From assembly GCF_006974145.1 (NCBI RefSeq), contig NZ_CP039456.1, positions 3,224,499 to 3,288,498 on the forward strand: a stretch of DNA of 64,000 bases, in the 5' to 3' direction. Numbering within the stretch: the stretch's first letter is position 1; every line of letters starts with the position of its first letter. This document shows, piece after piece, positions 54,377-61,828 of the stretch. The translations under genes were made by a program, and so were the position numbers. The notes under the pieces are model-generated. The model was given only the letters and a program-made list of their open reading frames with translations. It ran no database searches and was not told the origin of the DNA. The DNA is from Changchengzhania lutea (lineage in GTDB: Bacteria; Bacteroidota; Bacteroidia; Flavobacteriales; Flavobacteriaceae).

Positions 54377-54907
54377 ATGAACACGTATTTAAAATCAATC
54401 GGACTAATATTCATTACTCTTATAACATTTACAAACTGTAAAGAGCAAAACGTTGAAAAAGAAGAAGAAATAGTTGCTGTAGACGTTTCAGTAGAAAAAG
54501 AAGCTGTAGCAGCAGTTATGAAAAACTATAAAGATGCCGTTCAAAATTTAACTACCGAAGGGACAAAAGAACTTTTTACAAATGAAGCTACAGTTTTTGA
54601 ATCTGGAGGCTCTGAAGGTACCTATGAAAATTATGAATCCCATCATCTTGGGCCAGAATTAAAAACGTTTGATAGTTTTACCTTTTCAGATTATAAAATT
54701 GATGTGAAAATAGATCTACCTTATGCGTTTACTACTGAAACCTATATTTTTACCATAGGCCTAAAAGCCAACGAAGAAAAAGGCAGGGAAGCAAGAATTA
54801 TTAAAAAGAAAGGTGTTGCCACATCCGACTTAAAGAAAGTAGATGGACAATGGAAAATTACCAAAACACATTCTTCGTCAAGAGATATAAGAAAGGTATC
54901 TCATTAA
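54377..54907 (+). CDS. NTF2-like (DUF4440-type) lipoprotein
   Basis: 176 aa with a signal peptide and lipobox (FITLITFTNCKEQ, Cys21). A helix VEKEAVAAVMKNYKDAVQNL leads into an NTF2-like cone fold: ELFTNEATVFESGG, YENYESHHLGPELKTFDSFTFSDYKIDVKID, TYIFTIGLKA and KVDGQWKITKTHSSSRD. Members bind small hydrophobic ligands or act as calcium/calmodulin-kinase-type association domains; many are periplasmic with no known role. It is a single gene between the TonB receptor and the sigma factor. Confidence 0.85.
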   Translation: MNTYLKSIGLIFITLITFTNCKEQNVEKEEEIVAVDVSVEKEAVAAVMKNYKDAVQNLTTEGTKELFTNEATVFESGGSEGTYENYESHHLGPELKTFDSFTFSDYKIDVKIDLPYAFTTETYIFTIGLKANEEKGREARIIKKKGVATSDLKKVDGQWKITKTHSSSRDIRKVSH

Positions 54908-55008
54908 CACTATTTCTTTGAAATAATTTTTTTTTATTAGAACTAATCAAATTTAAATGATAGGATTAAATAATTTTTCGCATAGTATTTTATCTTTAAA
55001 AGATATAT

Positions 55009-55614
55009 TTATCCAACTTGCAATTCAATAATTTTTTTATCAAATAACAAGAAAAGAAGTGTATTCATATTAGGATTGAGATCTACCCTTTCACGAATAA
55101 GGCAAAAAGCTTTTGTTATATGCGCTTCTACTGTTTTGGTAGAAACATTAAGGTATTCTGAAATTTCTATATTACTTAAACCTTCTTGCTTGCTTAGTAA
55201 GAAAACCCTTTTACATTTTGGGGGCAAATTTTGAATTTCTTTTTGGACCAAGAGATAGAGCTTTTCCAAAACAGTGTAATCTTCTTCTACGATAACATCA
55301 AGTGCTTCAATATATTTTTTTTCAAGCAGTGTTACAGCTCTGTTCTTTCTATATTGGTCTATGTATTCGTTATAAACAGATTTGTACAAAAAGCTTTTTA
55401 TAGAAAACTTTTCATTTAAATAATTGCGTTTTTCCCATGTTTTTATATATACATTCTGTACAATATCCTCAGCTTGGGATTCATTGCTCACTAAACTATT
55501 TGCATACACACACAATTGGTGATTGTAAGAGTTTACCAAAAAAGAAAAAGCATCTTCATTGCCTTTTTTCAGGTGCGCTATCAAATTAGCGTTTTCTTTA
55601 AACTTACGGCGCAT
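55009..55614 (-). CDS. ECF RNA polymerase sigma factor (Bacteroidetes type)
   Basis: 201 aa. Region 2 has DAFSFLVNSYNHQLCVYANSLVSNESQAEDIVQNVYIKTWEKRNYL (residues 15-60), region 4 has IQNLPPKCKRVFLLSKQEGLSNIEISEYLNVSTKTVEAHITKAFCLIRE (residues 130-178). The subtype is the one paired with FecR anti-sigma and a TonB receptor. Here the FecR-like gene is divergent, separated by about 100 bp, rather than downstream as usual. The target promoter is presumably that of the susC-like gene at 57059. Confidence 0.93.
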   Translation of the reverse strand: MRRKFKENANLIAHLKKGNEDAFSFLVNSYNHQLCVYANSLVSNESQAEDIVQNVYIKTWEKRNYLNEKFSIKSFLYKSVYNEYIDQYRKNRAVTLLEKKYIEALDVIVEEDYTVLEKLYLLVQKEIQNLPPKCKRVFLLSKQEGLSNIEISEYLNVSTKTVEAHITKAFCLIRERVDLNPNMNTLLFLLFDKKIIELQVG

Positions 55615-55714
55615 TCGTTGCTGAATATTAATTTTTTGTTCAATAATGCAACAATATTAATAAAAAAAAACCAAATACATTAGGGTTTTGTAAATGGGCT
55701 TCGTAATATAATTA

Positions 55715-56872
55715 ATGAAGAGCACTAAGGGGAAAAAATTACTGGCAAAATATTTTACAAATTCCATAACAGCAACCGAGTTGGATGATCTCATGTTATG
55801 GCTTGAAAAACAGGATACCGAAGACCTTTTCATTTCCAGTTCTAAAATAGACTACGCAATTCGCAACAATATGTCCCAATACAATACAAAAAAAGCAGAA
55901 AAAATGCTGCTCGATAAAATAAGAAAAGACAAAACTATTTTAAATAGGCTTAAAATCACGAAGTTTTTTAAATATGCAGCAATAGCAATTCTATTTGTTA
56001 GTATTGGTTATTTTGTTCAAAACAATTTTAACCCATCAAATAAAATTGATGTGACAACTATCAATAAAAATGAGATAATCTTACAATTAGAAGACGGCAA
56101 CATAAAAGTGCTCTCTGAAGATGGTACGGAAAAAGTTGTAAATAAAGATGGCAAAATCATAGGCGCACAAAAAGGAAATCAATTAATATATGATAACAAG
56201 CCTACTCTGGAAACATTGGTTTACAATACATTAACAGTGCCTTACGGAAAAAGGTTTGAATTAAAACTATCCGATGGCACTCATGTTTATTTGAATGCAG
56301 GCACATCTTTAAAATATCCGGTTAAATTTCTGAAAGGGAAAAAACGACAAGTTTATTTAAATGGAGAGGCCTTTTTTGATGTCACAAAAGATACCAATCA
56401 TCCTTTTATTGTCAATATGAACAATGTAGGCGTTAGGGTATTTGGTACAAAATTTAATGCATCCTCTTATCCTGAAAATGATGAAGTGACTACAGTATTG
56501 GTTGAAGGTTCCGTCAGTGTTTTTGATAACAATATGGATTATGATGAAAAAACGGCATCACCATTAAAATCTGGATACTTAGCATCTTGGAATAAACATA
56601 ATAAAGAAATTTCAATTGAAGAAGCTGATTTAGAAATGCATACCGCTTGGATAGAAGGGCGAATTCTATTTAGGCATGTACCATTTAAAAATATAATAAA
56701 AAAACTAGAGAGACATTATGATGTAACTATTATGAACAACAATAAAAATTTAGATAAAGAGTTTTTTACCGCTAGTTTTGATATAGAAACCATAGAACAA
56801 GTCATGGAAACATTCCACAAAAACTATAATATTAATTACTCTTTAATTAACAATCAAATAATCATTAACTAA
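55715..56872 (+). CDS. FecR-family anti-sigma regulator
   Basis: 385-aa single-pass inner-membrane protein. The N-terminal cytosolic sigma-binding part (residues 1-85) includes LMLWLEKQDTEDLF. The membrane segment is at residues 88-106 (FKYAAIAILFVSIGYFV). The periplasmic FecR domain (residues 165-265) has LTVPYGKRFELKLSDGTHVYLNAGTSLKYPVKF and NHPFIVNMNNVGVRVFGTKFNASSYPEND. A DUF4974/STN-like C-terminus has GRILFRHVPFKNIIKKLERHYDV. It passes the signal from the STN domain of the SusC-type receptor to the ECF sigma factor. Confidence 0.95.
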   Translation: MKSTKGKKLLAKYFTNSITATELDDLMLWLEKQDTEDLFISSSKIDYAIRNNMSQYNTKKAEKMLLDKIRKDKTILNRLKITKFFKYAAIAILFVSIGYFVQNNFNPSNKIDVTTINKNEIILQLEDGNIKVLSEDGTEKVVNKDGKIIGAQKGNQLIYDNKPTLETLVYNTLTVPYGKRFELKLSDGTHVYLNAGTSLKYPVKFLKGKKRQVYLNGEAFFDVTKDTNHPFIVNMNNVGVRVFGTKFNASSYPENDEVTTVLVEGSVSVFDNNMDYDEKTASPLKSGYLASWNKHNKEISIEEADLEMHTAWIEGRILFRHVPFKNIIKKLERHYDVTIMNNNKNLDKEFFTASFDIETIEQVMETFHKNYNINYSLINNQIIIN

Positions 56873-56978
56873 AACAATTTAAAATATGGTATAAAAAAAC
56901 TTTATAAAACTAAAACAAAATCCAAAAAAAGACTATTTCCTTATATTTTGTATGTCCAAATAATATAATAAAAGGAAA

Positions 56979-57010
56979 AAATCGGAAAATGCTGTAACAT
57001 CTTCCGATTT
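56979..57010. terminator. Hairpin in the susC-like leader, terminator-like on the minus strand
   Basis: Stem AAATCGGAA / TTCCGATTT with a 14-nt loop. On the minus strand it is followed by TTTTTTCCTTTTATT, the look of an intrinsic terminator, although no annotated minus-strand gene ends here. On the plus strand the T-run is short. It could end the fecR-like transcript or a small antisense RNA. Confidence 0.55.
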
Positions 57011-57058
57011 AAAACATGATTAATAAATAATATTAACCAATTAATTCATTACAAAAAT

Positions 57059-60000
57059 ATGAAAAATCCATTTAAGCAAAGGAGTTTAAACTCTTTTCAA
57101 ATAAAATTCGATTTAAAAATGAAGCTTACCACATTATTTCTAATCGTTTCTTTTCTCAATCTCTATGCAAATGAATCTTATGCCCAGAAAACCAAGATTA
57201 CATTACATATGGAAAATGCTACTATTGAAAACGTTTTGTACAAAATAGAATCACTAAGTGATTTTAAATTTATGTTCAATGACAATGAAATTGACTATAA
57301 GAAGAAAATTACGGTTATCGCTAATCGCGAACGCATATCCTCTATTTTAACCCAAATATTTTCAAATTCAAACGTAGCTTTTGAAGTCTATAAAAAACAA
57401 ATTATATTAAAAATCGACCCACTAAAAAACCAAGTCAACATTAGTCCCGTTAAAGCGGTAGGACTAATCCAACAAACGATTACTGGAAATGTTTCAGATA
57501 TCAACAACCAACCATTATTGGGTGTAAATATTGCTGTAGAAGGCACCACCACAGGAGCAATAACAGATTTTGATGGTAATTACAGTATTAAAGTAGATTC
57601 CGATCAGGCTGTGTTAGTGTTTACCTATATAGGTATGAAAACTGTTCGCAAGGCAGTAGGGCAAAATACTACAGTAAATGTTAGAATGATTGAAGATGAT
57701 CAATCTCTACAAGAAATTATTATTACAGCAACTGGTGCTCGTAAAAGAGTAGAGATGGGTAATTCAATAGCCAACTTAAAAGTTTCCGACGATGTTAAAG
57801 AACGGCCTATCAATAATGTTTTTGACATTCTTCAAGGGCAAGCTGCTGGTGTGTCAATTGGTGCTAGTGGAGGATCTGTTGGTATGGGGTCAAGAATCAG
57901 GATTAGAGGTTCTAATAGTGCATCATTATCCAACGAACCTGTAATATATGTTGATGGTGTTTTAATAAACAACGAGTCCAACTCTATATCTTTCGAGACA
58001 GGAGGACAATCTCCTTCAAGACTAGATGACATTAATCCAGAAGATATTGAGTCTATAGAAGTTGTAAAAGGCCCTTCGGCTGCAACACTTTACGGCTCTA
58101 TCGCTGCAAATGGTGTAATTTTAATTACAACAAAAAAAGGGAGTGCTGGAGATCCAAGGTGGTCTGCATTTATGGAAACTGGTTTCGTAGAAGATGTCGT
58201 TACCTACCCTAAAAATTATCAGGCATTTGATGCTTCTGGAAACCCTGGCTTTAATTTTGAAGCTGCAGAAGGAACTTTTGTGCATGATGTAGTTAATTCT
58301 TTTCAACCACTTAACGATTCCCGTACTTCACCTTTTCGTACTGGCCAATCGGTTGGTGCTGGTTTAAGTGTATCAGGTGGTAGCGAAGCGCTTACATATT
58401 TCTTATCTGGAAGCATGAGCGATAGTGAGGGAGTCGTACCGGTAAGCAATATAAGAAAAACCAATTTCAGAGGAAATTTTGGAGCACAAATCACAGATGA
58501 ACTAAAGATGAGTTTAACGACAAGTTATACAAATAGTGATTTGGAATTACCTTTAAATGATAATTTTGCGCTTGCTTTAATGAGTCAAGGCCTTAACGGG
58601 ACATCTTCAATTGATGTCAACGATGGCTGGGGAGAATTTACCCCTGCTGAACTTTTTACAATTGATACAAGACAATTAGTAAATCGTTTTACCAGTGGAT
58701 TGGAAACCATTTGGAAACCATCTGAAAAGATAAATGTTCGTGTATTTGGAGGTCTTGATTTTACGTCACGATGGGATTCTCAATTCTTCCCTACTGGAGA
58801 AGCACCAGCATTTCTAAATTATGATGAAGGTGCTCGTTTTTCAAACAGGTTTAACGACTTTGTTTATACATTTGATGCTGTAGGTTCATACAGCACAAAT
58901 TTTTCTGAAAACATAACATCACGTACATCTGTAGGTCTTCAATATTTACAAAAACTTACTCAAGGTACTTTTACAACAGGACTACAATTGGTAGCTGGTA
59001 GCAATTCTATTGCTGGTGCAGCTGTTACTTTAAGTGATGAGCAAACTATAGAACAACGTACCATTGGTGCATTTATAGAAGAACAGGTAGGGTTTAATGA
59101 TAAACTCTATGTAACTGGTGCTGTTCGTACAGATAGAGGAAGTTCATTTGGTTCTTCTTTCAAATCTGTTTTTTATCCTAAATTAAGTGCTTCTTGGTTA
59201 ATATCTAATGAAGATTTCTTTAATCCAAATGATAAAAGCTGGATTAATTCACTAAGATTAAGAGGCGCATGGGGTGCTTCTGGTGTACAACCTGGTACAA
59301 ATGATGCATTACGCTTTTTTGATCCAATTGCTGCAACTGTAGATGGTGTTAGCGTTACAGGTGTTACCATTGGTGGTGTAGGAAATGCCGATCTTAAACC
59401 AGAGCTTTCAAAAGAATTGGAATTTGGTGCAGATATAAAATTATTCTCCAATAGAATAAGTCTTGATTTAACTTATTTTAACAAGCAAACAGAAGACGCA
59501 TTGATTTTTAGACAACTACCGCCTTCACTAGGTGTTGGTGCTGGTCGTTTTGAAAACTTAGGGTCGGTTAAAAATACAGGTTTGGAAATTACTTTAAATA
59601 CAAGCATTGTTGAAACTGAAAAATTCTATTTCGACCTAGGCATAGTAGCATCCTTTATTGATACTGAACTTAAAGAATTAGGAGAAGGCATTGAGCCTGT
59701 TATTTTTAATACCGGCATTCAAAGACATATAGAGGGCTATCCTTTAGGTGGTTACTGGGATGAAGAATATACTTTTAACGATGCTAATGGAGATGGTTTT
59801 ATAGGGCAAAATGAAGTTCAAGTAGGAGAAACAGTTTATTTGGGAACGCCATTTGCTACTACTGATATTACATTTTCCCCAACCGTAGGTTTATTTAACA
59901 ATGCCTTGGTTTTTAGGGGATTATTGAATTATAAAGGTGGCCAAAAACTTTATAACAATACTGGAGCATGGAGAAATGGCAATAGTAATACCCAGGAGCT

Positions 60001-60328
60001 AAACGATCCCAATGCATCTTTGGCAGGACAAGCAAGAGCCGTAGCTTCTAAATTTTTTGGCACCAATGCAGGGTACATTGAGGATGCATCGTTTTGGAGG
60101 TTAAGGGAAATTTCGCTTACTTACAATGCACCTCAAAAATTTGTTAGTAATATTGGGTTTTCACGAGTGAGCCTTACTTTATCTGGTCAAAATTTAGGTA
60201 TATGGACCGATTACTCTGGATTGGACCCTGAAATAAGTTCAAGTGGTCAAGACAATTTCGAAACCGAGGAATTCCTTAGTCAGCCACCAACACGTTCATG
60301 GAAGATTCGTTTAAATCTCTCATTTTAA
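57059..60328 (+). CDS. SusC/RagA-family TonB-linked outer-membrane protein with STN domain
   Basis: 1089-aa nutrient importer. The signal peptide is at residues 20-42 (LTTLFLIVSFLNLYANESYAQ). An STN signalling domain (residues 45-115, ENATIENVLYKIESLSDFKFMF) is followed by a carboxypeptidase-like domain (residues 138-215, GNVSDINNQPLLGVNIAVEGTTTGAITDFDGNYSI). Next come the plug (VFDILQGQAAGVSIG, RIRIRGSNSASLSNEPVIYVDGVLI, ESIEVVKGPSAATLYGSIAANGVILITTKKG) and the barrel, ending WKIRLNLSF. The STN domain links it to FecR and the ECF sigma. No glycanase gene is nearby, so the substrate is not evident. Confidence 0.97.
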   Translation: MKNPFKQRSLNSFQIKFDLKMKLTTLFLIVSFLNLYANESYAQKTKITLHMENATIENVLYKIESLSDFKFMFNDNEIDYKKKITVIANRERISSILTQIFSNSNVAFEVYKKQIILKIDPLKNQVNISPVKAVGLIQQTITGNVSDINNQPLLGVNIAVEGTTTGAITDFDGNYSIKVDSDQAVLVFTYIGMKTVRKAVGQNTTVNVRMIEDDQSLQEIIITATGARKRVEMGNSIANLKVSDDVKERPINNVFDILQGQAAGVSIGASGGSVGMGSRIRIRGSNSASLSNEPVIYVDGVLINNESNSISFETGGQSPSRLDDINPEDIESIEVVKGPSAATLYGSIAANGVILITTKKGSAGDPRWSAFMETGFVEDVVTYPKNYQAFDASGNPGFNFEAAEGTFVHDVVNSFQPLNDSRTSPFRTGQSVGAGLSVSGGSEALTYFLSGSMSDSEGVVPVSNIRKTNFRGNFGAQITDELKMSLTTSYTNSDLELPLNDNFALALMSQGLNGTSSIDVNDGWGEFTPAELFTIDTRQLVNRFTSGLETIWKPSEKINVRVFGGLDFTSRWDSQFFPTGEAPAFLNYDEGARFSNRFNDFVYTFDAVGSYSTNFSENITSRTSVGLQYLQKLTQGTFTTGLQLVAGSNSIAGAAVTLSDEQTIEQRTIGAFIEEQVGFNDKLYVTGAVRTDRGSSFGSSFKSVFYPKLSASWLISNEDFFNPNDKSWINSLRLRGAWGASGVQPGTNDALRFFDPIAATVDGVSVTGVTIGGVGNADLKPELSKELEFGADIKLFSNRISLDLTYFNKQTEDALIFRQLPPSLGVGAGRFENLGSVKNTGLEITLNTSIVETEKFYFDLGIVASFIDTELKELGEGIEPVIFNTGIQRHIEGYPLGGYWDEEYTFNDANGDGFIGQNEVQVGETVYLGTPFATTDITFSPTVGLFNNALVFRGLLNYKGGQKLYNNTGAWRNGNSNTQELNDPNASLAGQARAVASKFFGTNAGYIEDASFWRLREISLTYNAPQKFVSNIGFSRVSLTLSGQNLGIWTDYSGLDPEISSSGQDNFETEEFLSQPPTRSWKIRLNLSF

Positions 60329-60369
60329 TAACTAAATTATTTAATAAATAATAAAGATATACTCGAATT

Positions 60370-61710
60370 ATGAAAAAATTAATAAAAAACACAAATATAA
60401 ATAGAAGTTATAACGGGCTATTTTTAGTTGGTCTTTCACTACTTCTTGCGCTTGGAACGGTATCATGTGATAGTATAGTTGATGTTACCGATCCAGATAT
60501 TGTAACTCCTGAATCACTAAACAGCGAAGCAGGAATACAAACACTTAAAGCGGGATCCTTGGGTGATTTTGCTGTAGCAATGAGTGGGTCGGCTGCTGGA
60601 CATGGTGCGACAACTGGGTTAATATCAATGAGTGGTTTAATGGCCGATGAGTACGATTATTCTGGAACTTTTCCTACCAGAAGAGAAGCCGATACCAGAA
60701 TCCTTCAAAACATCAATAGTGATATGGATAATATTTTCTCTAACATGCACAGAGCACGTGCTGGAGCAGAAGCTACTATAGACTTAGCTCAAGGCTTTGG
60801 TGGTGTTCCAGAAGTTGAAAGTGAAATGCAAAGTATTGTAGGATATACCTATGTTATGTTTGCTGAAACTTTTTGTGGTGGTGTACCTTTTAGTAAAGTA
60901 CCATCTGGTGGAGGAGACATTATTTATGGGGAGCCATTATCACAAACCGAAATGTTTAATGTGGCTATTACCTGGTTTGATCAAGCATTTTCTAGTAGTA
61001 GCGGAAACTCTGATTTAGCTAATCTGGCACGTGTAGGAAAAGCACGTGCAATGCTAGGATTAGGTCAAATTAGTGCAGCTGCAAATGAAGTTGCTACTGT
61101 AGCAACAGATTTTGTTTACAACATAGAGCATTCTGTTAACAGCAGAAGACAGGAAAATGGTATTTATATCATGAGTACAGTTAGACGTCAGTTCTCCATA
61201 GCCGATGGAAAGGGAGGTAATGGTTTAATGTACCGTTCAGCGAATGATCCCCGTACACCATGGGATGGTGGTACTGACTTTGGACAAGATGACATTACTT
61301 TGTATTATAATCAATTAAAATATACGGATGAAAATGCGTCTGTTGCTTTAGCTTCAGGAATTGAAGCCCGTTTAATTGAAGCTGAGGCTCTAGCTGATTC
61401 AGATGATGGAACTGGTACTCATACTATTCATAATGCCCTCAGAGCAACTATGAGTCTTCCTGCCATAGATTTTTCTGGTTTAACAGGTGATGATCTCATA
61501 TTAGCACACATGGCTGAAAGAGCTTTTTGGTTGTATAGTACAGGACATCGTCAAGGTGATTTAAGACGTCTTGTAGATGTTTATGGTATGCAAGCCTCTG
61601 ATGTGTTTCCATGGGGAGATTATTTTAAAGGTGGTAGTTATGACTCTAATCTAACGTTTCCAGTCCCTCAATCTGAAGCTAATAACCCAAACTACGTAGA
61701 ATGCTTATAG
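60370..61710 (+). CDS. SusD/RagB-family nutrient-binding lipoprotein
   Basis: 446 aa, the surface lid partner of the SusC-type channel. The signal peptide ends with a lipobox (LLALGTVSCDSI, Cys34). The mature start VDVTDPDIVTPESLNSEAGI is typical of SusD-like proteins (DPDxxTPE), followed by TPR-like helices (MHRARAGAEATIDLAQ, GYTYVMFAETFCGGVPFSK) and the C-terminal ERAFWLYSTGHRQGDLRRLVDVYG and FPVPQSEANNPN, both classic SusD/RagB segments. It is shorter than glycan-binding SusD proteins (about 500 aa or more). It lies 42 bp after the susC-like gene. Confidence 0.95.
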   Translation: MKKLIKNTNINRSYNGLFLVGLSLLLALGTVSCDSIVDVTDPDIVTPESLNSEAGIQTLKAGSLGDFAVAMSGSAAGHGATTGLISMSGLMADEYDYSGTFPTRREADTRILQNINSDMDNIFSNMHRARAGAEATIDLAQGFGGVPEVESEMQSIVGYTYVMFAETFCGGVPFSKVPSGGGDIIYGEPLSQTEMFNVAITWFDQAFSSSSGNSDLANLARVGKARAMLGLGQISAAANEVATVATDFVYNIEHSVNSRRQENGIYIMSTVRRQFSIADGKGGNGLMYRSANDPRTPWDGGTDFGQDDITLYYNQLKYTDENASVALASGIEARLIEAEALADSDDGTGTHTIHNALRATMSLPAIDFSGLTGDDLILAHMAERAFWLYSTGHRQGDLRRLVDVYGMQASDVFPWGDYFKGGSYDSNLTFPVPQSEANNPNYVECL

Positions 61711-61745
61711 CTCTTTGTGGTAAGTTTAATTGTTTTTAGTCAAAA

Positions 61746-61774
61746 AAAGGGGCTCTTAAAAGAGCCTCTTTTTT
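61746..61774 (+). terminator. Intrinsic terminator after the susD-like gene
   Basis: Stem GGGGCTCTT / AAGAGCCTC with a 2-nt centre, flanked by A-run and a T-run (TTTTTT), 36 bp after the stop codon. Confidence 0.88.
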
Positions 61775-61828
61775 ATTTCAATCTTCATTTAATTTTATAA
61801 ATTGTATCACCAAATATAATTATAGTAT

